A stretch of DNA of 6,637 nucleotides. Source: Rubritepida sp. (GTDB lineage: Bacteria > Pseudomonadota > Alphaproteobacteria > Acetobacterales > Acetobacteraceae). Of this stretch, positions 1 to 5,709 are shown one piece after another. Below the pieces are notes generated by a model. The model had not been told where the DNA came from, made no database searches, and saw only the letters and a program-made list of their open reading frames with translations. Both the position numbers and the translations under genes were made by a program. Location: positions 1 to 6,637 of the forward strand of contig JACMRO010000525.1 in the NCBI GenBank assembly GCA_014376425.1, written 5' to 3'. Positions within the stretch are counted from its first letter, which is position 1. Each line of letters opens with the position of its first letter.

Positions 1-1138
1 CCCAGTAGCTGGCACCCATCGGGAGCACCGTGTCATTGAAGTCGTATTCCGGGTGGTGCAGGCCGGGGTCGTCCACCCCGCGCCCAGCGCCGAGCATGAT
101 GTAGCTGCCTGCCTTGGCGTTCAGCATGAAGGCGAAATCCTCGCCGCCCATGGTGGGCTTGGGCATCTCATGAACCTGGGCCGCCACCGCCTTGGCTGCC
201 GTCACCGTCAGCCGGGTGCTCTCGGGGTCGTTGATGGTGGCCGGGCAGTACAACGTCATCGAGGCCTGGGCAGTGGCGCCGAAAGCGCCGGCGATGCCGG
301 GGACCAGGTGCAGGAAGCGCTCCTTCAGCAGCGCGCCGATCTCGGGTTTGAACCAGCGGGCGGTGCCCTGCATGTAGACGCTGTCGGGAATGACGTTGTG
401 GGTGAAGCCGCCGCGGATCTCGCCGATGGTGATGACGCCGGCCTCCACCGGTTCGACATTGCGCGCCACGATGCTCTGCAGTCCCTGCACGATGGCCGCC
501 GCGACCATGATCGGGTCGACGCCCTGATGGGGCATGGCGCCATGAGCGCCGCGGCCCTGCAGGTGGATCTCGAGTTGTTCGACCGCGGCCATGATCGGCC
601 CCTCGCGCCAGGCGAACTCGCCCGCCGGCAGGCCCGGCCAGTTATGCATCCCGAAGACGCGGCTCATCGGGAATTGCTGGAAGATGCCGTCGCGCACCAT
701 GACCTCGGCGCCGCCACCGCGCTCCTCGGCCGGCTGGAAGATCAGCACGACGGTGCCGGAAAAATTGCGCGTCTCGGCCAGGTAGCGGGCGCCGCCCAGC
801 AGCATGGTGGTGTGGCCGTCATGGCCGCAGGCGTGCATCTTGCCGGCGTTCTGCGAGGCCCAGGGTGCGCCGGTCCGCTCCTCGATCGGCAGCGCGTCCA
901 TGTCCGCGCGCAGGCCGATGGCACGGCCGTTCGGGCCGCCTTCGCCATGGATCAGGCCGATTACGCCAGTGCCGGAAAACCCCTCGATCACCTGGTCGCA
1001 GCCGAATTCGCGCAGCCGCTGCGCCACGATACCTGCGGTGCGGTGCTCCTCGAAATTGAGCTCGGGGTGCATGTGGAAATCGCGCCGCCACGCGGTCAGC
1101 TCGGGTTCGAATTCGGCGATGCGGTTGATCACGGGCAT
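1..1138 (-). CDS. M20-family metallo-amidohydrolase (hippurate hydrolase-like), 3' end beyond the window
   Basis: This enzyme likely hydrolyses the amide bond of an N-acyl amino acid or similar conjugate in the cytoplasm. The ATG at 1138-1136 opens 379 visible codons that run off the left edge; the family is usually about 390 residues, so little is missing. Seen in the protein: HMHPEL near residue 22, DMDALP at 79-84, HACGHDGH at 102-109, QPAEE at 135-139, MHNWPG near 164, MGGEDF at 330-335 and LHHPEYD near 360. By family knowledge (M20D, plant IAA-amino acid hydrolases) the metal site is Cys104, His106, Glu139, His165 and a C-terminal His (361 or 362), with Glu138 as general base, so all the catalytic parts are present. 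A GGAG lies 6 nt upstream of the ATG and supports this start. The gene points away from the small plus-strand gene at 1222 and seems to be transcribed apart from the operon on its right. The substrate is unknown. Confidence 0.95.
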   Translation of the reverse strand, partial: MPVINRIAEFEPELTAWRRDFHMHPELNFEEHRTAGIVAQRLREFGCDQVIEGFSGTGVIGLIHGEGGPNGRAIGLRADMDALPIEERTGAPWASQNAGKMHACGHDGHTTMLLGGARYLAETRNFSGTVVLIFQPAEERGGGAEVMVRDGIFQQFPMSRVFGMHNWPGLPAGEFAWREGPIMAAVEQLEIHLQGRGAHGAMPHQGVDPIMVAAAIVQGLQSIVARNVEPVEAGVITIGEIRGGFTHNVIPDSVYMQGTARWFKPEIGALLKERFLHLVPGIAGAFGATAQASMTLYCPATINDPESTRLTVTAAKAVAAQVHEMPKPTMGGEDFAFMLNAKAGSYIMLGAGRGVDDPGLHHPEYDFNDTVLPMGASYW

Positions 1139-1177
1139 GGGAGTCTCCGGGCGGCCAGGGGGCGACTTGTGGCGGAC

Positions 1178-1207
1178 TTTATGATCGCCATCTGTAGGGC
1201 CTGACAA
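1178..1207 (-). promoter_or_regulatory. Candidate sigma-70-type promoter for the M20 amidohydrolase
   Basis: On the minus strand, TTGTCA (1207-1202) matches the -35 consensus at 5 of 6 bases. It is followed after 18 nt by CATAAA (1183-1178), which matches the -10 consensus at 4 of 6. This would start transcription around 1170, about 30 nt upstream of the amidohydrolase ATG. It is a pattern match only. It overlaps the upstream region of the small plus-strand gene. Confidence 0.35.
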
Positions 1208-1221
1208 GAAAGGTCCGGGCA

Positions 1222-1398
1222 ATGATTTTGCGAATGATGGCCGCGCCCCTGATGGTGGCGAACATGATTGCAGTGAGTGCTTTCACCGCGGGTGCCGTGG
1301 CCGGTACCGCAGGGGTGGTGGGGCTGTATGCGCTCAGAAAGCGGATGCGTGACCAGAAGGCGAAAACGTCCTTCGAAGACCCTCTGCCAGCGGAATAG
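1222..1398 (+). CDS. Small hydrophobic, probably membrane-anchored protein of unknown function (58 aa)
   Basis: I do not recognise this protein. The ATG at 1222 opens 58 codons ending in TAG (1396-1398). An AGAAAGG stretch at 1207-1213 sits 8 nt before the ATG and is a reasonable ribosome binding site. Residues 5-37 are almost wholly uncharged and rich in Ala, Gly, Val and Met. They include small-residue spacing (Gly24, Gly28, Gly31, Gly34) of the kind that packs transmembrane helices. They are followed by a strongly basic patch (RKRMRDQK at 39-46) and an acidic, proline-containing tail. By the positive-inside rule the C-terminus would face the cytoplasm. A real coding sequence is suggested by this organised layout plus the ribosome binding site. 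Its last 65 nt overlap the 3' end of the convergent SDR gene, so the two transcripts would be antisense there. It could be a chance ORF, though other frames here give Arg/His-rich nonsense rather than this clean pattern. Confidence 0.6.
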   Translation: MILRMMAAPLMVANMIAVSAFTAGAVAGTAGVVGLYALRKRMRDQKAKTSFEDPLPAE

Positions 1399-2173
1399 GG
1401 GCGACGCCCAGTACCGCGCGCATGGTGTCGATGGTGAAGGCCTTGTCCTCGGTCAGCCGGCGGATCTCGGCCGGGCGGATGCGCGGCAGCAGCGGCAAAA
1501 CTGTGAGCGGCGAGGCGGCGATGAGCAGGGCCGCGGGGATGGGCAGGATGGGGCGCGGCGCCAGGCCGGCGGCGCGTGCCACCGCGGCGCAGAAGGCAGC
1601 GTAGGGCAGCGGCTCGGGACCGGCGATGGTGATGACGCCCTGGCCGTGTTCCAGCGCGGCCAGGATGCAGGCCGTGACGTCGGATTGATGGATCGGCTGC
1701 ACCAGAGCCCGCCCACCGCCGGGTAGCGGCAGCATTGGCAGGCGGCGCATCAGCGCGGCCAGGCGCTGGACGTTGTCCTCGCCCTGCGCGCCGTAGATCA
1801 TGGTGGGGTGCAGCATCACGCCGGCGCGATGGCTGGCCAGGAAGGCGGCCTCGCCGACGCGCACGCCGTCGCCATGTGCGTCCGGCCAGCGGGAGAAGCG
1901 GCGGGTGCTGCCCAGGAAAATCAGGCGGGCTTCGGGCGGGGCGGCGCCGATGATGGCGGCGGCATGCCGGGCGTGGGCGAAGCTGATGATATGGGTGGCG
2001 CCGGTGAGTGCCCGGAGCAGGGCGGGAGCATCGGTGACGTCGGCGATGCGGGACGGATTGGGCAGTGCCAGCGCCGCCCATTTCGCCCGGTCGCGCACCA
2101 CCACCCCAGCCGCTGGCAGTTGCCGCGCGAGCGCCACGCCGGATCGGCCCGTCGCGCCGATGATCGCGATCAA
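1334..2173 (-). CDS. NAD(P)-binding, epimerase-like extended SDR (TTG start)
   Basis: A 279-residue Rossmann-fold protein of the NAD-dependent epimerase / NDUFA9-like atypical SDR group. The nucleotide-binding GATGRSG motif sits at residues 6-12 right after the start, HPTMIYG is at 122-128 and QPIHQSDV follows in the middle. The C-terminus has EIRRLTEDKAF and PLAEGLRRTF, the usual ending of sugar-epimerase-like proteins. I chose the TTG at 2173-2171 because the beta strand of the fold begins at once, and because this TTG overlaps the TGA of the upstream gene (TTGA, 4 bp), which suggests translational coupling. A start further upstream would add arginine-rich residues that belong to another frame. 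The usual catalytic YxxxK is not seen where expected: after GST at 88-90 the segment has Phe93 and no matching Tyr/Lys pair. Cofactor binding is thus likely, but classical epimerase or dehydrogenase chemistry is doubtful. Its 3' end overlaps the small plus-strand gene. It is the last gene of the operon. Confidence 0.88.
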   Translation of the reverse strand: MIAIIGATGRSGVALARQLPAAGVVVRDRAKWAALALPNPSRIADVTDAPALLRALTGATHIISFAHARHAAAIIGAAPPEARLIFLGSTRRFSRWPDAHGDGVRVGEAAFLASHRAGVMLHPTMIYGAQGEDNVQRLAALMRRLPMLPLPGGGRALVQPIHQSDVTACILAALEHGQGVITIAGPEPLPYAAFCAAVARAAGLAPRPILPIPAALLIAASPLTVLPLLPRIRPAEIRRLTEDKAFTIDTMRAVLGVAPIPLAEGLRRTFSPSGHASAF

Positions 2174-2463
2174 GCGCCGCGCCTGCCGCCTGGCCGGAGT
2201 ACCGGGCGACAGACCAGGAACTCGGCGCTCTCCGGAGCGGTGCCCGCCAGCGTGGGGGCCCAGCCGCGCGCCCATTGGCTGGCAGCGGCTGCCGCCGCGA
2301 AAGGCCCGAAGGGACCGCAGCAACCCTCCCCGCAGAACGGTTCGACATACCAGCCGGCCTGCCCGATGGGGCCTTCCGCAACCCAGTCACCCGCCTCGTG
2401 CCGGACCGGCGTGGCATTCTCGAACCAGGCGACCACGTCATCGGAGATGTCGAGGTCAGCCAC
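2170..2463 (-). CDS. Hypothetical 97-aa protein (GTG start), coupled to the dehydratase and the SDR
   Basis: I do not recognise a family. The N-terminus is acidic and looks like a folded domain (ADLDISDDVVAWFENATPV). A tryptophan- and glycine-rich centre follows, with a Cys/Gly/Phe cluster (CGEGCCGPFGPF, about residues 44-55), then an Ala-rich helix-like stretch and a basic Pro/Arg/Gly tail. No signal peptide or membrane segment is seen. There is no internal Met, and GTG at 2463-2461 is the only plausible start. That GTG lies inside the end of the dehydratase gene (8-bp overlap), and the TGA overlaps the TTG of the SDR gene (4 bp). These double overlaps are the best evidence that it is translated and made in proportion to its neighbours. 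The three cysteines could bind a metal or Fe-S cluster, but nothing else supports that. A role assisting the dehydratase is a guess from position only. Confidence 0.75.
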   Translation of the reverse strand: MADLDISDDVVAWFENATPVRHEAGDWVAEGPIGQAGWYVEPFCGEGCCGPFGPFAAAAAASQWARGWAPTLAGTAPESAEFLVCRPVLRPGGRRGA

Positions 2464-4144
2464 CGGCAGTCAGGAACCGCAGATCCGCGCCATCCGGCGC
2501 CTGCATCACCTGCTCATGCACCAGTCGGTCCCAGCCCCGCTTGGGCGCCGGCAGCGGCGACCACTTCGCCCGACGGGCAGCCAGCGTTGCTTCGTTCACC
2601 AGCAGGTCGAGGCGGCGGTTGCGCACCGACAGCCGGATGCGGTCGCCGCTCTCCGCCAGGGCCAACGGCCCACCGGCCGCGGCCTCGGGCGCGATATGCA
2701 GCACCACGGTGCCAAAGGCGGTGCCGCTCATCCGGCAGTCGCTCATCCGCACCATGTCCTTCACCCCCTGGCGGCCGAGCTTCTTCGGGATGGGCAGGTA
2801 GCCGGCCTCAGGCATGCCCGCCGGGGAGAGCGGGCCGGCGTTCTTCAGAATCATGATGGTGTCGGCGTTCACCTCCAGCGCCTCGTCGTCGATCCGCAGG
2901 GCCAGGTCCTCGACGCCGTCGAAGACCATGCACTCCGCCTCATGCTCGAACAGCGATTCGGTGGCGGCCGAGCGCTTCAGGATCGCCCCATCGGGCGCCA
3001 GGGAGCCGAACAGCACCACCAGCCCGCCCACCGGCGAGACGGGTGTCGCACGGGCCTTGATGTAGGTGCGATCGACGAAATGCGTGCCGTCGCCGATGCG
3101 CTGGCCCAGCGTCAGGCCATACACGTCGCGGGCGTCGAGGTGCAGCAGGTCGCGAATTTCCCACAGCAGCGCGCGCATCCCGCCCGCGTAGTGGAAATCC
3201 TCCATGTAGCCCTCGCCGGTGGGCTTGAGGTCGACCAGCACCGGTGTCTCGTCGCTCATCGCGTCGAGGCGCCGCAGATCCACCCGCAGCCCAGCGCGGC
3301 CGGCGATGGCGGCCAGGTGCACCAGGGCGTTGGTCGAGCCGCCGAGGGCGAGGAGCACGCGCATGGCGTTCTCGACCGCGGGCGGCGTCAGCACCTCGGT
3401 CGGCCGCACCTTCAGGCCCATCGCCAGGCGGCCGGCCTCCTCGGCGATGCGCAGCCGGTCGCTGTGTACGGCGGGCGCGCTGGCGCCCTCCAGCGGCATG
3501 AAGCCCAGCGTGGCGACCAGGCAGGCCATGGTGCTGGCGGTACCCATCACGCCGCAGGTGCCGGCGGTGACCGCCAGGGCGTTCTCCACCTCGTTGATCC
3601 GCGCCTCGGATACGTCGCCCGAGCGGTAGCGCGCCCAGTAGCGCCGGCAATCGGTGCAGGCGGCCATGCGCTCGCCCTGGTAGCGGTTGGCGCTCATCGG
3701 GCCGGTGACCAGCATCACCGCGGGCACATCGGCCGAGATTGCGGCCATGAGCTGCGCCGGCACCGTCTTGTCGCAGCCACCCACCAGCACGACCGAATCC
3801 ATCGGCTGGGCGCTGACCATCGCCTCGGTGTCGAGCGCCATCAGGTTGCGGTAGTGCATCGAGCACGGGGTCAGGAACGGCTCGCATAGGCTGATGGTGG
3901 GGAAGGCCATGGGCAGGCCGCCGGCCAGCATGACGCCGCGCTTCACCGCCTCGATCAGGTCGGGCACTGAACGGTGGCAGTTGTTGAGGTCCGACGCTGT
4001 GTCGACGATGCCGACGACGGGGCGGCTCAACGCGTCCTTGGAGTAGCCCATGGAGGCGGCAAAGCTGCGGCGCAGATAGAGGGCGAATTCGCGATCGCCG
4101 TAATTGGCGGCGTTGCGGCCGAGGCCGTGCGGTGTGTCGTTCAT
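2456..4144 (-). CDS. IlvD/Edd-family Fe-S dehydratase (dihydroxy-acid or sugar-acid dehydratase)
   Basis: This enzyme removes water from a 2,3-dihydroxy acid to give a 2-keto-3-deoxy acid, using an Fe-S cluster and Mg2+. The protein is 562 residues, normal for the family. The three cluster cysteines are seen in their motifs: SDLNNCH (Cys56), GGCDKTVPA (Cys124) and AGTCGVMGTASTM (Cys197). Their spacing equals that of L-arabonate dehydratase as I recall it (Cys59, 127, 200), with a constant offset of 3. Glu88, Asp125 and Lys126 (the lysine carbamylated in that enzyme) are the expected Mg2+ ligands, and Ser473 in RMSGTAFG matches the catalytic serine. The exact substrate cannot be read. The resemblance to sugar-acid dehydratases and the neighbouring solute-binding gene argue for catabolism rather than branched-chain amino acid synthesis. 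The ATG at 4144-4142 was chosen because the family N-terminus follows (NYGDREFALYLRRSF). Its ribosome binding site is weak. It lies 31 nt after the VOC gene. Confidence 0.93.
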   Translation of the reverse strand: MNDTPHGLGRNAANYGDREFALYLRRSFAASMGYSKDALSRPVVGIVDTASDLNNCHRSVPDLIEAVKRGVMLAGGLPMAFPTISLCEPFLTPCSMHYRNLMALDTEAMVSAQPMDSVVLVGGCDKTVPAQLMAAISADVPAVMLVTGPMSANRYQGERMAACTDCRRYWARYRSGDVSEARINEVENALAVTAGTCGVMGTASTMACLVATLGFMPLEGASAPAVHSDRLRIAEEAGRLAMGLKVRPTEVLTPPAVENAMRVLLALGGSTNALVHLAAIAGRAGLRVDLRRLDAMSDETPVLVDLKPTGEGYMEDFHYAGGMRALLWEIRDLLHLDARDVYGLTLGQRIGDGTHFVDRTYIKARATPVSPVGGLVVLFGSLAPDGAILKRSAATESLFEHEAECMVFDGVEDLALRIDDEALEVNADTIMILKNAGPLSPAGMPEAGYLPIPKKLGRQGVKDMVRMSDCRMSGTAFGTVVLHIAPEAAAGGPLALAESGDRIRLSVRNRRLDLLVNEATLAARRAKWSPLPAPKRGWDRLVHEQVMQAPDGADLRFLTAGG

Positions 4145-4175
4145 TTCGTCATGTTGCGGCAGGCCAGCCCCGTCG

Positions 4176-4562
4176 TCACTCCGGCATGTGGCAGACGATG
4201 CATAGTTTGTTGCCGTCCGGGTCGCGCAGATAGGCGCCATAGTAGTCGGGGTGATAGTGCAGCCGCAGGCCCGGCGGCCCTTCGCAGCTACCCCCGTTGG
4301 CCAAGGCGATGCCGTGCAACAGGCGCACCGTGTCGCGGTTACTGGCCTGGAAGGCCACCATCGCGCCGTTACCTGGGCTGGCCGGCCCCCCGTCGAACGG
4401 TGGCATGATCCACAGCTGAGGCGAGGCGTCTTCGGCGGCGGCGTAGCCCACCGCGTCGCCATGCTGGGCGATCCGCGCCAGGCCCAGGGGTGCAAGCAGA
4501 CGGTCGTAGAAGACCAGCGCGCGGCCGGGGATATTGGTGCCGATGGTGACGTGGCTGAACAT
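4176..4562 (-). CDS. VOC-superfamily (glyoxalase/dioxygenase-fold) protein
   Basis: A 128-residue single-domain protein of the vicinal oxygen chelate fold. It opens with FSHVTIGTN and FYDRLLAPLG (residues 2-27), has a middle strand GAMVAFQA (66-73) and ends with HYHPDYYGAYLRDPDGNKLCIVCH (in pieces: HYHPDYYG at 102-109, DPDGNKL at 114-120). These are standard marks of glyoxalase/bleomycin-resistance-like proteins. The position that usually carries the last metal-binding Glu, just after the DPDGN turn, is Cys121 here; His4 is kept. The metal site, and so the reaction, is uncertain; lyase, isomerase or dioxygenase activity are all possible in this superfamily. The ATG at 4562-4560 was chosen because the first beta strand begins there and it lies 4 nt after the TAG of the Bug gene. 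Longer upstream starts would translate Bug sequence in a wrong frame. Confidence 0.9.
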   Translation of the reverse strand: MFSHVTIGTNIPGRALVFYDRLLAPLGLARIAQHGDAVGYAAAEDASPQLWIMPPFDGGPASPGNGAMVAFQASNRDTVRLLHGIALANGGSCEGPPGLRLHYHPDYYGAYLRDPDGNKLCIVCHMPE

Positions 4563-4566
4563 GGTG

Positions 4567-5553
4567 CTATTCCGGCACCACGCCGGCGCGGGCCAGCAGC
4601 TCGCGGTGCTGCTCCAATTCGGCGGCGATGCGTGCACGCAGCGGCGCCTCGCCCTGATCTGCGGGCGCAGTCGGCGTCAGGCCGTTGGTGGCCATCAGGC
4701 GGCGGGCGCCCTCGTCGGCCAGCCCCGCCGCCATACCGCGGCGGATGGCGGCGGCGATGGGCTCGGGCGTGCCAGCGGGCAACTGCAGCGAATACCAGCC
4801 AGCCATGCCGAAGCCGGGGAAGCCTTGTTCGGCAATGGTCGGCAAGCCCGGCAGGGCATCCGAGCGCGCCGGGTTGGAGATGCCCAGCGGCCGCAGCCGG
4901 CCCGCCTCAATCTGCGCGCGCCCTGCCGCCAGCAGCACCAGCATGCAGTCGGTCCGGCCAGCAATGGTGTCGGTCATCGCCTGCGGCGAGCCGTTATAGG
5001 GCACGTGCAGCATGTCGGCGCCGGCGCGGCGCAGCAGCTCGATCATCGGCAGATGCGCGGTGCTGCCGACACCCCAGCTGGCGTAGCTGAGTTGACCGGG
5101 CCGCGCCTTTGCCGCCGCCAGCAATTGCTCCAGGTTTTGCCAGCGCGGGTTGGCCACCAGCAGAGTTACTGTGTCGCACACCTGCGTGACGTGGACGAAG
5201 TCGGCCAGCGGGTCGTAGCCCGGGTTGCGGAAGGCGAGCGGCGCCAGGCTGAAGGTGGCGATGGTGCCGCACAGGATCATCTGGCCGTCCGGGCGGGCGT
5301 GTTTCACCAGCCGTGCCGCCAGCGTGGTCGAGGCGCCGGCGCGGTTTTCGAGGATGAAGGTCCCGCCCAGCGCCTGGGCCAGCGACTGCTGAACGACGCG
5401 GCCCACGACATCGGATGCGCCACCCGGCGCGTAGGGGATGATGATGGAGACCGGCTGGCTGCCTAGCCACGCCTGCGCCAGGGCGGGCGGCGACCAGGTC
5501 AGTGCCCAGGGGAGTGACAAGGGAAGTGACAAGGCGGCGCGGCGATGCAGCAT
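4567..5553 (-). CDS. Bug/TctC-family tripartite tricarboxylate transporter substrate-binding protein
   Basis: A 328-residue periplasmic protein that captures a small solute, usually a carboxylate, for a TctA/TctB membrane permease. The N-terminus is a signal peptide: HRR basic start, a hydrophobic stretch with a LSLPLSLP repeat, and a likely cut after PPALA (residue 26). The twin arginine could point to Tat export, but the fuller Tat motif is not clear. Family motifs follow in order: IIIPYAPGGASDVVGR near residue 38 (the PGG-x-(S/T)D loop that contacts ligand carboxylate), FILENRAGAS near 70, PDGQMILCG near 88, LSYASWGVGSTAHL in the middle, and HVPYNGSPQAMTDTIAGR. The ATG at 5553-5551 has a strong GGGAG 6 nt upstream. 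It is the first gene of the operon. No permease genes are visible, so it is an orphan binder as is common for Bug proteins. The ligand cannot be predicted. Confidence 0.95.
   Translation of the reverse strand: MLHRRAALSLPLSLPWALTWSPPALAQAWLGSQPVSIIIPYAPGGASDVVGRVVQQSLAQALGGTFILENRAGASTTLAARLVKHARPDGQMILCGTIATFSLAPLAFRNPGYDPLADFVHVTQVCDTVTLLVANPRWQNLEQLLAAAKARPGQLSYASWGVGSTAHLPMIELLRRAGADMLHVPYNGSPQAMTDTIAGRTDCMLVLLAAGRAQIEAGRLRPLGISNPARSDALPGLPTIAEQGFPGFGMAGWYSLQLPAGTPEPIAAAIRRGMAAGLADEGARRLMATNGLTPTAPADQGEAPLRARIAAELEQHRELLARAGVVPE
5509..5532. repeat. Tandem 12-bp direct repeat inside the Bug signal-peptide coding region
   Basis: GGGGAGTGACAA (5509-5520) is followed at once by GGGAAGTGACAA (5521-5532), with 11 of 12 bases alike. 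On the coding strand the repeats read as four codons each and give LSLP twice, in the hydrophobic core of the signal peptide. The in-frame unit suggests a small slippage duplication that kept the signal peptide working. Confidence 0.85.
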
Positions 5554-5559
5554 GACTTT

Positions 5560-5564
5560 CTCCC
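5560..5564 (-). promoter_or_regulatory. Strong ribosome binding site of the Bug/TctC gene
   Basis: On the minus strand GGGAG (followed by AAAG) lies 6 nt before the ATG at 5553. It is the clearest Shine-Dalgarno site of the operon and fixes the start of the first gene; later genes seem to rely on overlap or weak sites. Confidence 0.8.
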
Positions 5565-5585
5565 GTTTGCGGTAGCCTGAGCCGG

Positions 5586-5599
5586 GGCGGGGTACCGCC
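5586..5599. repeat. Perfect inverted repeat GGCGG-GGTA-CCGCC
   Basis: A 5-bp perfect stem with a 4-nt centre, 33 nt upstream of the Bug start codon and upstream of its ribosome binding site. It could be an operator for a dimeric regulator or a weak hairpin in the leader RNA. In GC-rich DNA such a short repeat can also be chance. Confidence 0.4.
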
Positions 5600-5613
5600 G
5601 CAAGTCCCGTTAC

Positions 5614-5627
5614 GGTATCAGGTTACC
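5614..5627. repeat. Inverted repeat GGTA-N6-TACC, possible operator
   Basis: GGTATCAGGTTACC is a 4+4 bp palindrome with a 6-nt spacer in the less GC-rich part of the divergent region. It lies about 60 nt from the Bug start and about 85 nt from rplM. The size suits a GntR- or LysR-type site, and Bug-linked catabolic operons are often controlled by such factors, but no regulator gene is in the window. The assignment is tentative. Confidence 0.35.
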
Positions 5628-5651
5628 ACAACGATTTTCCTGGCCCTGCGC

Positions 5652-5680
5652 TTGACGTTTCCGGCTGGCATGGGCACACA
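5652..5680 (+). promoter_or_regulatory. Tentative rplM-rpsI promoter
   Basis: TTGACG at 5652-5657 matches the -35 consensus at 5 of 6 bases and faces rplM. At 17-nt spacing the -10 position holds CACACA, a poor match, so only the -35 half is persuasive. It would leave a leader of about 25 nt before the L13 start codon. Confidence 0.35.
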
Positions 5681-5709
5681 GCGGCATCTCTTTTTCTGGC
5701 GAAAGTACC

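Larger units (their letters stand above)
1334..5553 (-). other. Predicted five-gene operon: Bug/TctC - VOC - IlvD/Edd dehydratase - 97-aa protein - SDR
   Basis: Five minus-strand genes follow each other with junctions of +4, +31, -8 and -4 nt and no room for internal terminators. One transcript from the 5554-5709 region is therefore the simplest reading. The content (periplasmic carboxylate binder, hydroxy-acid dehydratase, VOC protein, NAD(P)-binding protein) suggests uptake and breakdown of a hydroxy or sugar acid. That metabolic role is inferred from context; the operon structure follows from the spacing. Confidence 0.8.
5554..5709. promoter_or_regulatory. Divergent intergenic region between the Bug operon and rplM
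   Basis: This 156-bp stretch must hold the start signals for two opposite transcripts: the Bug operon (minus) and rplM-rpsI (plus). It is less GC-rich around 5605-5640 than its surroundings. It contains two short inverted repeats, listed separately, and a TTGACG box facing rplM. I see no convincing minus-strand -35/-10 pair, no T-rich intrinsic terminator and no credible small gene. Confidence 0.6.

Noticed and set aside
53..1204. A 383-codon plus-strand frame antisense to the M20 amidohydrolase
   Set aside because: It mirrors the M20 codons, has low-complexity composition, and the minus-strand frame holds all M20 catalytic motifs.
1283..1316. Imperfect GC-rich inverted repeat just downstream of the SDR stop on the minus strand
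   Set aside because: The stem is interrupted and no T-run follows, and the bases lie inside the small plus-strand gene, so it is not supported as a terminator.
1179..2441. A 420-codon minus-strand frame over the SDR and the 97-aa gene
   Set aside because: It is out of frame with both, and is an Arg/Pro/Ala-rich shadow without any fold signature.
1808..3889. A 693-codon plus-strand open frame antisense to the SDR, the 97-aa gene and the dehydratase
   Set aside because: Its protein is His/Arg/Gly/Gln-rich with no recognisable motif, while the opposite strand encodes clear families. Long antisense frames are expected in GC-rich coding DNA.
4145..4495. An N-terminal extension of the dehydratase frame upstream of 4144
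   Set aside because: The extra residues are the VOC gene read out of frame; the family N-terminus starts at the ATG at 4144.
5670..5709. An ATG at 5670 as a longer or alternative start before rplM
   Set aside because: It is out of frame with rplM and its reading frame gives no plausible protein; L13 homology begins at the ATG at 5710.
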